NCBI GenBank assembly: GCA_903813345.2 | Contig: CAIIXF020000009.1 | Location: 2,358,001-2,422,000 of the forward strand | Length of the DNA stretch: 64,000 nt | Origin: Owenia fusiformis | Lineage: Eukaryota > Annelida > Polychaeta > Sabellida > Oweniidae | Direction: 5' to 3' | Part shown: in pieces, positions 1 through 10,212 of the stretch | How the letters are laid out: every line of letters begins with the position of its first letter | Numbering within the stretch: the stretch's first letter is position 1 | Translations under genes and position numbers: made by a program | The notes under the pieces: model-generated | What the model was told of the DNA's origin: nothing | Seen by the model: the letters and a program-made list of their open reading frames with translations, nothing else | Database searches by the model: none

Positions 1-175
1 TTACGACTGTACGTTTTACCTTAGATTTGTATGTGGTGCGTTGGATGTGTTATTGTAAAGCTAAGGTTACTACTGTACATCTTGTCTAATAAATGTAAGT
101 GGTGCGTTTAGAAATTTTATTGTCAATGACTACTGTATGTTTTACCTAATAGAGGTAGGGTGCGTTTGATTTTTA
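1..175. repeat. Degenerate tandem repeat, about three units of 57-60 bp
   Basis: Three imperfect units each run through a CTGTAYRTYTT-like start, a GGTGCGTT core and a TTTTATTGT-like end. The array may continue beyond the left edge. No coding potential is visible. Confidence 0.6.
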
Positions 176-184
176 TTGTACCTC

Positions 185-470
185 AAAAAAGGTACGATGT
201 TGTCGTCAGCTTGGCGGGCGGGCGGACGGGCTTTTCGTGTCATCAAGATTTCAGGAAAACCACTTGACAGATTTACTTCAAATTTTTGTTCTAGAGCTGA
301 TTAACTTTTCAGCAGCCATCTTGCATTCTGGCGGCCATTGTGAATGTTTTTATTAGATAAATCTTGTCTTCGTGATTCCAGGAAAACCACTTGAAGGATT
401 TACTTCAAATGTTCACACATGTTACATAAGAAGAAGTTCCAGAGCTGATGATACCATGTTGTGAAGTTAT
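185..470. repeat. Dispersed-repeat fragment with an internal direct duplication
   Basis: A GGCGGGCGGGCGGACGGG tract is followed by two related copies (about 250-300 and 376-445) sharing AGGAAAACCACTTGA, then GATTTACTTCAAAT and AGAGCTGAT. This looks like a fragment of an interspersed element; no terminal repeats or target duplication were found. Confidence 0.4.
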
Positions 471-1344
471 GCAGATTATGTTGTGCAGCATTATTTACCC
501 CATGGAGCCAGAGTATTTAGTCTAATATCTAAATATAGCTTTCAATATATTTATTTATCTATGAATGATTCTGCTGTTGTAATTTCACACCTTCGACAAC
601 CCGCCTGAAATCCTCTTTTGGATTTCTATGTTTGGCGACATAAAGAAATTGAATGGACGGGTCATTTTCTAGTTCCGATATCGAAGCCTTTTTAATTCTG
701 AAAACAACACTCAATAAAGAAAACAAAAATCAGGCGATGGCAAAATCGTGCCGGATAGCTCGAGTTTCACTACAAACAAGAAATCGGTAGTTGGCTTTGT
801 TTAACCAATGGGGTAAATCGTTGATATCAAGGCGTCAATAATGATGACAATTGGAAATTGGAAATCAATTCATCCAGTTGTCTGAGAAAACATATTCATC
901 CCCGTTTCAAATAAAACCTACGTTTTGCTGGTTTTACAGGTTTTCCCTCTGAAACTTTAATATGAACCATGAACCGGAATTTCTTGAACTTTTTAAGTGA
1001 TGACGATGGTGATGTCTCGTATATTTAAAAATGATATATTGCTAATTCTCTGTATTTTAGATTTACCCCTTAAAACATACCTTGGGAGATAAATTGTTTA
1101 TTGGATCTCAAACAAAACCATTTTTTCTATATTTGGTTGATTTTCGATGGTTACTATGACATATATTTGTATTCCTCTGTTTTTATATATCTCGGATCTA
1201 ATTAACAAAAGAACATCGTTCGGAACATCGACCGACAAAATGAACATATTGAATTCAAACAAACGGAATATTCAATATATGTGTTCCCACTAGAACTAGT
1301 CAATGTGGCCAGCGGTGAGGTCTTTCTTTAAATCGTGAGCCAAA
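471..1344. other. Upstream intergenic DNA, no gene seen
   Basis: AT-rich DNA without a long reading frame or recognisable repeat. Its last few hundred bases presumably hold the promoter of the GPCR gene. Confidence 0.4.
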
Positions 1345-1352
1345 TATAAATA
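1345..1352 (+). promoter_or_regulatory. Possible TATA box of the GPCR gene
   Basis: TATAAATA lies 66 bp before the GPCR start codon. The gene is intronless, so a promoter this close is plausible, but the motif is common by chance in AT-rich DNA. Confidence 0.3.
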
Positions 1353-1410
1353 AGAAGAGGACAATATGAGAACTTGATTTAAGAATTTTACACGGAAAAG
1401 GGCAGAGACT

Positions 1411-2880
1411 ATGTTTACAAACACTAGCACATCGGGAAATGTTGGACTTAAAGTGTACAATGTTCACCAAGATGACATCACACCAGTAACTGTGCTTTTT
1501 ATACTCTTCGAGCTGTTTTGCGTCATCGGCAACATCGTCGTCATCATCAAAATCAAGAGAAAGACACAGTTGACTATCTATGATGTTATGTCAATCGCGT
1601 TTGTGATCGTGGACGTCATTGTATGTGTGATTGTTATGAACTATAAGTTAGCGTGGTTGCATGTGGACGTTTCACAGCCATCTGAAACGTGTTCAATAAT
1701 CGTATGGACAACATTCACGTGTACCTTTTCGTCGATGTGGTTTATCCTGCTCATACTTTCGGATATCACACGTGAAATATGCGATAATTATAAAATCATT
1801 CCACATTGTACATGCGTACAACTTTCATCACTGTCACGAACTACTTTATACCTAGTAGGAATAACTGTTTTTGTAGGTTTAGAAAGTATTCCTATCGTGT
1901 TGTTAGGGAGAGGCTCTCTCCCGCAGGAAACTGCGAGAGTAATACTTTGCGGGGGAGGTGATACATACAAAGGATCTATTGACCAAACAGGAGGTATTGT
2001 TGTAGTTGTGTTATTGATTGCGAATTGGATTGCGTTTATTCTTGGAGTGGCAATCCTTGCTGGGAATATAGTCATAGCGACGTGTCAGATATCAAAACAA
2101 AAGCAAAAGGTCCGGCCGAACAAGGTGACAGCGCGGTCCATCCAAATTCTTGACACTGAAACTCTTTCAACAGATCTACAGGGAGACTTAGATACAAATA
2201 TAACTGACGAAGCACCTACATCGAGTTCAGTCAATGCCAATGCTCAACAAAATTTGGACACAGACACCCAAAAGGACACCAGGGTATGTGATGATGATAA
2301 TAAGCACGATACATGTACCTCCCAAGCCTCAGAAAGCACACATTATAATAAATCGAGACCAGCCACTCCAGTCACTAGTGTTTCAAAACAATTAACTGAC
2401 TATCAAACTGATATCAACGATGATGACGGTTTGGATAAATCCAGAACTCAAACTCCAGTCACTGCATTCAACAGAGTCGTCGATAAAGACTCACACGTAG
2501 ATGATGTTAAACCTGCCAATGTGAAAAGATTGAAGAGTGCGGATGGTGTGTTTATTCGGAGAAAGGCTATGCATGAAGAGGACATTAAGCTAACACTAAC
2601 GGGATCCATCCTAGTCACCATGGCAACCCGACGATGGAAGATCCGTAAACAGAACGATACACGAAAACGTGTCGCCCTGTTGTACATTTCAGTAGCCATG
2701 TGTATAATTGTCACATGGATACCTGTATTCTTATTTACATTTGAGGGTGTCTTAAGAAGTTTCTTTTTGGTACAAATGTACTATTTCACATTCGCATTCC
2801 GACCTGTTTTATATGGAGTTTTTAGTCCTTCGTGCCGCCAAGGCATCAATAAGCTATTTACTCAAATATTCAATAAATGA
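1411..2880 (+). CDS. Divergent rhodopsin-like G-protein-coupled receptor, intronless
   Basis: A 489-residue protein with seven hydrophobic segments: TM1 about 24-47, TM2 57-78, TM3 94-118, TM4 144-165, TM5 195-225, TM6 420-442, TM7 448-470. Class A features visible are G40-N41 in TM1, a cysteine at the top of TM3 (C94) with a partner before TM5 (C180), and W436-I-P438 in TM6. Others are altered: the DRY position reads D-I-T-R-E, and NPxxY reads R464-P-V-L-Y468. Residues about 228-418 form a very long third cytoplasmic loop rich in Asp, Thr and Ser. N4 is a possible glycosylation site. The first ATG is used, and no intron is needed. It probably sits in the plasma membrane and signals through G proteins or arrestin; the ligand cannot be inferred. 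Marine invertebrate genomes carry many single-exon orphan receptors of this kind. Confidence 0.85.
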   Translation: MFTNTSTSGNVGLKVYNVHQDDITPVTVLFILFELFCVIGNIVVIIKIKRKTQLTIYDVMSIAFVIVDVIVCVIVMNYKLAWLHVDVSQPSETCSIIVWTTFTCTFSSMWFILLILSDITREICDNYKIIPHCTCVQLSSLSRTTLYLVGITVFVGLESIPIVLLGRGSLPQETARVILCGGGDTYKGSIDQTGGIVVVVLLIANWIAFILGVAILAGNIVIATCQISKQKQKVRPNKVTARSIQILDTETLSTDLQGDLDTNITDEAPTSSSVNANAQQNLDTDTQKDTRVCDDDNKHDTCTSQASESTHYNKSRPATPVTSVSKQLTDYQTDINDDDGLDKSRTQTPVTAFNRVVDKDSHVDDVKPANVKRLKSADGVFIRRKAMHEEDIKLTLTGSILVTMATRRWKIRKQNDTRKRVALLYISVAMCIIVTWIPVFLFTFEGVLRSFFLVQMYYFTFAFRPVLYGVFSPSCRQGINKLFTQIFNK

Positions 2881-3971
2881 ATTCAGACGGATAATGCTCT
2901 TATTTATTTATCATGTTTTTATAGCATCGTCTCTTTAATAGAATATACAATTTCATAGAAAGCGGCGTTGGTGTTACATTATATGAAAACAACTACTATT
3001 TACCATTAAGCTAATAATATTAGCTGACATTTTGTTCATGTCGTGGAATCGATTTAATAATCACTTTACCTTTTGTTTAGTAAGTAGGATTCAATTACTA
3101 AATGGTAAAGGTAATATTTGTTTAATGTTCACTGTCTTTTTATAAGTAAGAGCTAAACTAAGTGTTGTAAAGTATCGAAAGCAGCGGATATGTCTAAAAT
3201 AGCACGAACATCTTATATTAATGATTATAACAAGAAAAATAATGGATTGTATTTTTGGGGTCACTCTGCATATTACATCCTTAGATATTATTCGTTTTTA
3301 CAAAAAAATCCCTGTAGAAATGTTATTGTAGAGCTGCTGAAGAGGATTTCATATTCTAAAGCCTGCAGCCTTACGTTTGGTGTAATAATTACATGTTCAA
3401 TAAGTACCAGGTTTTGAGGAATGTAAACACAAATCATCTTGATCCATCAGCATCCAAGGTCCAAAACAATACGTTACAAAATGTCTAAAGGTGTTTTTAA
3501 GTGATGTATCCATATTTTAGTCTACATTAAGAAGATATATCCTAGCCTACTAATCGAGAAAAAGAATGAAAAAGACACGGGGATATGATTGACATGATGT
3601 AATAAGAGATACTATCAAAAAATATTTTACTATTGCACGTCCGGTGGGCCTCAGATCAAGGTATTACATCTGTGTATGAATGAGCTTTTTTCTGAAAAAA
3701 TACCTATACTAAACTTTTATACATGAATACTATATAGCTATGCTGCATCTATTGTTCCCTCACAAATCTGCCATCTTTTGGCGGCATTTAAAAAAAGCCG
3801 TTATCAGTGTTATATATGAAGAACGGGTATGTCAATTTTCGGTAAATTTCTTCATATTGCATTATTAACCCTAATGCAGACAGATGAGTGTGTCTGGGTT
3901 TCCGTGTGGTTCTTTTTTGTATCGCGACCGATGCCACCATTTTTACATTGGCTTGCCCGAGCCACAGATAA
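2881..3971. other. Intergenic DNA downstream of the GPCR, nothing recognised
   Basis: AT-rich sequence. A 75-codon open frame at 3190-3417 has no domain, signal peptide or intron support and is not called. AATAAA overlaps the GPCR stop codon region and could act in 3' end formation. Confidence 0.4.
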
Positions 3972-4471
3972 GCTAACACCCCAGTCACATTTCCTACGGC
4001 GACCTTGCGGTCTATCATTTCTGCGGCCAGTAGCTTTTCTACGCTCGCCGCAGAATTTCTGCGCTCTCATACTTTTGCAGTCACATTTCCTACGGCATCC
4101 GCACGGTGAATTTTAAATTTATATTGATAAATAATACTTTTTTTCATTTTATTTACATCAGGACAATTTGAAATGTTATTCAAGGTGCTAGGATGTAATA
4201 TCAAATGAAAAGTGATCGTGAAACATTGACAAATAATGATTCAATCTTGTTGGACCAGTTGATTTCTACGGGGACCTCAGAAATGAACAAATATTATAAC
4301 TCCGAGTTACAATTTCTACGCCTTCCCTGCGGCCTGTAAAAATCTGCATACGCCGTACGGAGGCCGCAAGGCGAGCGTAGTTTTTCTACGCTCGCCGCAG
4401 AAATTCACCGATTTAATTGTTCTGCGGTCGACTTGCGGCCGCCGTGCGACAAATGTGACTGGGGTGTTAGC
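3972..4471. mobile_element. Non-autonomous TIR element (MITE), 500 bp
   Basis: Terminal inverted repeats read GCTAACACCCCAGTCACATT at the left end and its reverse complement at the right end. The TIR-adjacent sequence CAGTCACATTTCCTACGGC recurs inside near 4078. A hairpin of GCGAGCGTAG and CTACGCTCGC lies near 4372-4398. There is no coding capacity, and I found no clear target duplication, so the superfamily is unassigned. Confidence 0.7.
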
Positions 4472-4537
4472 CATTTTTCCAAGTGGTCTTACTTTTTATT
4501 GTGCCAATTTTTTCCACGTAAATAATTGTTTAATTTC

Positions 4538-4609
4538 ATGGGTACACTCGACATCAGTTATATGGGTACACTCGACATCAATTATATGGGTACACCCGAC
4601 AATTCAGTG
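4538..4609. repeat. Minisatellite, three 24-bp units
   Basis: ATGGGTACACTCGACATCA begins each unit, at 4538, 4562 and 4586; the third copy has CACCCGACA. It is non-coding. Confidence 0.8.
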
Positions 4610-6215
4610 GTTTCAGTAACTTTGTGTACAAGAGGCAGATGAAAAATACAAGAGGCGGCATTCAAAATAACCAATTTTACGCTCCCGACAATGCAAATTC
4701 TTGTTATTTTAGAGTCCATGGACTGAAAGAAAGATGTCCAAGGTTTGTCAAAGTCATTTCCACGTGTGATGTGGCAAGACATGGGCTCCACAAAATAACA
4801 CCTGGAACTGTGGAATGACTAGGGCAACTTATATAGAATGTCATTAACCTTTTATAAGATAACTTATCCGTACACAGGTTGCATTTCACAAATCCAAATG
4901 CACCTGTTGAATTGAACACTTTTGATATAAATCAAAATCTAGAATTGTCATTATTAAAATGAGAGTGATGTATTAATAGATGATTCACTTGTGATTATGT
5001 GTATGTCAGATTCATTTTAGTTTTTTAACACCTCCAGAGGGTCCAGGGTGTTCCAAAAGTAACAGGACTGGTGCTGGTATTTTGTTAAATATACACCAAT
5101 TGTCTTCAAAATTTTACATAATGTGCCTTCATGTTTTGTAACTAAAATTGCCGAATTACATACTTTTTGTCGAAACTAATTTAGAAATCGGCCGATGACT
5201 ACTCATCGGCCAGCGCCCGGCGCATATGTGGCCTAGGCATTAGAGAGAGACCGAGGTGGGAGATATCCCCCTCCCCTCTACACCAAACTTGTTCTCACTA
5301 CGCTTTCGAAAATTATCTGAAAGGCCTTCTAACACATTATTAAGGAAAACATATCTACACATTTTGCGCATTTAACCATTTGATAACATATTGTGGATCT
5401 TATCTTAATTTGTTAATGTAAATTCGCACCTTCCTTTGCATGGAAGACTTTGATAAAATCCTTTTTTGATGATCTTTGTTAGAATGCTGATGTTTGGCTA
5501 AGCTTCGAAATTCCAAATTGAACAGTCTACTAAAGATACCATGTTGTAAATATTGTTTTCTTTATAATATATTGAGCTAGGACTGCTCAAACAAATTCGC
5601 TGTTTGTAGCTTCAAGTATTTAATTTCAATAGATGATAAACTTCTCAATATAAGAAATTACCCTCATATGACATTGTTGCAAGGTGTGTTGCAATGAATG
5701 TGGCACCCCGCATTCCCAGGCCCGCAATATGTATCCTCAAAGAAAGCCATCATGATAAACCATGACATCTCATTTCTTCTAAGCCCTATGTTTCAGGTGA
5801 AACAGAAAGATGCTATGAGTATCAGAATGGAAGAAAGCATATATTTGCATTGATGGTGTATAGATAGTTATTTTATATAGTGTTTTTAGTTGTACGTGGA
5901 AACCTATTCTAACCAGGAAGGATATTGCAACTTTGTTCAAGATCCTAAAGTTGCAATTTTCGTTAAATGTAAAGACGCACCTGTGAAAGTGTTTCGCTGG
6001 TATAAAGGCGTAGTTCTAAATAAATTTAAGATACACGTTTTTTAAACTTGTACGTGAACGTGTAGAATTATGGACTGATGGATTTTTTCTCCCTTTTGTA
6101 CTGTTAATACTTGGCCGGTTGAATATAAAGGTATACATGTCCCAGCTTTTGGTAAGTGGGGGTCAACCTACCCCATCCACACATACACTTTTTATCATGC
6201 TTAACTTCGCATTGT
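4610..6215. other. Intergenic DNA, no gene seen
   Basis: Only short open frames without family resemblance occur here. No terminal repeats or RNA genes were recognised. Confidence 0.4.
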
Positions 6216-6302
6216 AATTACAAGTCCACCCGTGTAGCTCTGCGGTAGTGCATGTAGCTCTTACGCAATAGGTCCCGGATTCGATCCCCGATTCAGGCAA
6301 GA
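6216..6302 (+). mobile_element. tRNA-derived SINE head
   Basis: An A-box-like stretch (TGTAGCTCTGCGGTAG) is followed about 40 bp later by a B-box-like GGATTCGATCC, the internal RNA polymerase III promoter of tRNA genes. The arms do not pair as a functional tRNA, so a SINE or pseudo-tRNA is more likely. The element may extend right into the 6303-6420 sequence. Confidence 0.55.
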
Positions 6303-7857
6303 CTAAATTTGCTTGTTTGCGTGAAGTACTCCAGGGTGTTTGACTGAGTGGTCCGCAACTCGTACAAAAAGGCTGTGGTGTGAACTTGTATGTCTATGTA
6401 TAAGTGCACATAAAAGAACACAGGGCTCCTTCAAGGAGGGGTTTCTTGGTCTATTTTCCATGTTAATTACGTAAATTACGACCGTAAATATACGGGATAT
6501 ACCCAAGAGGTATTGCTCACCTTCATTGGTGGTAAACAAAATACAATACAAGAGTGCTATAAACGAGACACCAGTATGATAAGGTAGGGGTACAATATAG
6601 GGCCCAAATCTTGAGAAAGAGTCGAAGGCATGCGAGGCGAATCCTGGAAACTCGGGTTCGGGAAAGCGGGGTTCACTGTTTGGTTCCGTTGACACCTGTG
6701 CGAAACTACATTCATAATTTATCCGTCTGCGACTCGATAAAGAAGAATTATCAAAGCTCATCAAGAATGGACGATCTTACACAGGTACTCATATAAGAAC
6801 CTCTATATCTTTTTAACACCAATATAAAGATTGAAAAACGGACACACTATGTTAAAAATGTTATATCTAATGTGCCAATTCAATGATTTAGCATATCGAA
6901 AATATTTTCAACCTAAGTGACCACATCGTGACATCACTTAGGTGGCAACATTTTTCAATGTCAATCTTTTCTAAATATGCTAAACTTAAAAAATAAACCA
7001 ATTTTGACTGTCTAACCAGGTTAAAAGGATGAATATATTATGTTTTTAATATTATTTTACCATTGGTTTCTATGAGAATTAAAATTTTGAAATGCATCTT
7101 TCCCTGAACTGCTTTCATGCATGGATGAGTTCATTGCTCGCTCATCTATCAACCAATTTTCTTGATTTTGTCGGCAAAAAAACAAGTGAGGATGATTGCT
7201 ATGCATCGGTGTGAATTATCACTTCAAAGGAAAAGTGTGACCTCTTAAAGTTAGTTTTAAATAAATTCACGATATTTTGAACAAAAAGTCCTCCAAAAAC
7301 ATTTTTGAAATTAATAAAAAAGTTTCACATTTCACATTTAATGAGATCAAGTGATCTTTACGATTATAGTGGGTTCCAGTGCAGTTCGAAACTGAGGTAC
7401 AAATCATAGACAAGGAAGTGCAAAACAAGATCGCTGAATAAAATAAAGGATAGTCTATAGAAGACTTTTAATTTTCCCTCAAAACTTAGACAATATTTGA
7501 CTTCTAACAAACGACGGATTGTCGAAAACAAATGGCGATTTTGGACACTCGCCCCCTGCAATTGAAAGCCCAGGACATACCCAGAGCAGAATGTAGGAAG
7601 GGGAATCTTCAAATATAGAGTCAAAATTCAAGCCACCTTTTCATAAAATCTCAATCCCGTAAGTAGAAACATGAGTTTAAATGTTGGGAAACTTGACATT
7701 GTATTCTCATGATGCTAATTTGACGATCTATCGACTACTATCTATCAATAAAAATATATTGCGATGGACCTTTTTGCCCCATGTTCCCCTTGGCAGGTGA
7801 AGTCAGTTTATTTAGATGGGAACACTGCTGAAAACTTTAAAAACTAAAGGGTTGGTA
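6303..7857. other. Intergenic and repeat-derived DNA, no gene seen
   Basis: A 153-codon minus-strand frame at 6303-6764 begins inside the probable SINE body and has no recognisable domain. The rest is AT-rich without repeats I can define. Confidence 0.4.
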
Positions 7858-8799
7858 TCGATATGGCGAACTGAATTCAACATAGTTTTTTTCTACCAAT
7901 TATTGAAAACATTTTTCGTTATTTTGTAACGAAAGGACCCACGGTCCTGTGCTCACACAGTTTGGAACCTTCAGAGAAATGTATATCCCTGACCTTTCGA
8001 AGGTCACTGAAGGTCAAGTAAAGGTCAAATCCTAAAACTAAGATTTGAACTCCTGGCAACTTGTAGATGATTTTCCCAAAAATTGGTCAAATTGAAGCAA
8101 GTTGAAAAATAACTTATTTTTACTGTTTTTGGCGTAAAACGCCTGGTCGATCCCATAGGCTCACTGTGTGAGCCAAAAAACACGGTCCTTTATGTAAGGG
8201 GGCACTAATTGACAACAATTTAATGCGAAAATTGTATATATTTTATCTAACTGTTTTTGTTAACATTTTTTGGTTTTTAACTGCAATTTGTTTTTTGTTC
8301 CTTTCTACAAATTCTTGAGAATGAAATAAAATATCTTTCCGAACCTTGTTGGAACAAAATGGCATATGAAACATTTTCTGAGACCTCTCAATATTATAGC
8401 TATACAAAGGAAAGTCTGGTTCATCTAACAATAAGCTTAGTATTCAAAAGATTAAAACAACCCCCCCCCCCAAAGTTAAAAATCAAAGTAAACCTTTTAT
8501 TTCATTAACAAGATACTTTTTAAAATGATCCAAACTTTCATTAGTACAATTACAGTATTGAGAGACCTAGACACGTTGTGTATGTCATTTTGTTCTAATG
8601 AGGTTCCGATAGAGGTTTCATTTCCTCCCGAACATATACCAAGAAAGGGGTGTCTGGTGTGTTCTGAAACAATATAGAGAAAAGCATATCATCTATTTCT
8701 TTAGATTAAATCGTTACCATTCAAAAGATAACCATTAAATTGACGATGTGTAAAATTGTCAGATTTTTAACATTTGTTAAATCCAGTTCGCCATATCGA
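7858..8799. mobile_element. TIR element, about 940 bp, carrying a nested MITE
   Basis: The outer inverted repeat reads TCGATATGGCGAACTG at 7858 and in reverse complement ending at 8799; similarity extends about 10 bp further in (RATTYAACA). It encloses a second TIR element at 7932-8191. No transposase is visible and no target duplication is clear. Confidence 0.5.
7932..8191. mobile_element. MITE with AAAGGACCCACGGTCCT-type ends, short copy
   Basis: The left end reads AAAGGACCCACGGTCCTG, then GCTCACACAGT. The right end reads ACTGTGTGAGCCAAAAAACA then CGGTCCTTTA. The TIRs are imperfect. A longer copy with the same ends lies at 14805-15860, so this is a family rather than chance. Confidence 0.65.
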
Positions 8800-8983
8800 C
8801 ATTGATTTTTGCACTTAAGTTAAAATACCAGAAAATATTACGTACACGTACGGAGAAACTAACTAAAGTGAATTCTGTGCTATTATGTGCTTTGTGCTAT
8901 CGTAATGCTTAGAACAACTTCCTACTGGAATTGAATACAAAACGAAAAGAATGAAAGTAATTAAAACAATTTCCTTGTCGATG

Positions 8984-9853
8984 TACACCCCCTCCATAAG
9001 TTTGGCAACCTTTTCCCCCATTGAACTACGTGTAAAAGCCTCTTTACGTTTGAATTTTTATTTACTTAACCGGTGATGAAATAGCTTATAATATTGATGG
9101 AACTTGACTTTATTTCCAATACCTCCAAATTTTCTCAATTTTTTTCCTCAATTACAATAAGTCGAAAATTGATGATAAATTGGATGCATTTTTGAAAATC
9201 GTCATTCTCATGTAATCCAATGGGAAATGGAGGGTTTGGGGCAAATCAAAAATCAGGATATCTTTTCAGTAAAAGATTCAGCAAAATATATTTTGATATA
9301 GAAAATTGAATTGTCTAACTTTTTTGAACATTAAGTGTTTAGTTTATTTCATGAATATTAAAGTTACAGCGCTTCAAAGTCATTTTTGAAAATAATTTTT
9401 CGCCTCCTGTGTTATTTCAATGGGAGAGGTATTTGAAAAACAATTTTGACTTTAAAGCCCTATAACTTTGTTGAACCTGAAGAAACATATCAATTTTTTG
9501 TTAAATAAAGTTAGCAAATTCAATTGCCTGCCTAACTCGTATTTTTTGCAAGGACTCGGATAGATGGATATTCTGTCATATGACTTGCGGCAAACCTACC
9601 ATTTCCCATTGGTTAACATGAGAATGTCGATTTTCAAAACTTCATCAAATTTATCATCAATTTTCGACCTATTGTAATTGAGGAAAAAATTGTGAAAATT
9701 TGGAGGTATTGGAATTAAAGTCAAATTACGTTTCCATCAATAGTATAAGTATTTTTATCGCAGGTTAAGTAAATAAAAATTCAAAGGTAAAGAGGCTTTA
9801 ACACGTAGTTCAATGGGGGAAAAAGGGTTGCCAAACTTATGGAGGGGAGTGTA
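8984..9853. mobile_element. Foldback MITE with TA target duplication, 870 bp, copy 1
   Basis: Both ends start TA-CACYCCCCTCC, followed by ATAAGTTTGGCAACC, and pair as inverted arms of about 270 bp. The TA flanks and ends suit a Tc1/mariner-type non-autonomous element. A deleted copy lies at 13676-14033, on the other side of the lectin gene. Confidence 0.75.
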
Positions 9854-10212
9854 CTAAGAACTGCTTTACTAACTCATGATCGAATCTCATGTGTGAATAT
9901 GATAGCCATATAATCTTTTCCTCATGATCCGTTATTGTTTTCTTAAGAGGTTGGGTTGAACATACAATCGGGAAGAATACTCGAGGCTTCTGAAAGGTCA
10001 GTACATTAAATTTGTCATACTTTAAGAGATGGTTAGTTTATTTTTTCAAAAGTGTTTTTGCTGATAAAAATATCATTTTATTTTGTTGATCATTATTCAC
10101 ATTAGAGATGGTATCGTCATTGTATGAAATCGTCATTGTATGAATATCTGAATGCTGTTAAACTGAAGTAATAATGTTGTTCTAGGTAGCGTTCATTGTA
10201 CAAAATATCACG
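9854..10212. other. Upstream region of the lectin gene
   Basis: AT-rich DNA without an element I can define. It presumably includes the 5' UTR and promoter of the collagen-lectin gene. GTCATTGTATGAA is repeated at about 10109-10143. Confidence 0.35.

Noticed and set aside
3190-3417. 75-codon plus-strand frame
   Set aside because: AT-rich with no signal peptide, domain or neighbouring exons.
6303-6764. 153-codon minus-strand frame
   Set aside because: It begins in probable SINE sequence, has no domain and no splice support, and is likely chance or repeat-derived.
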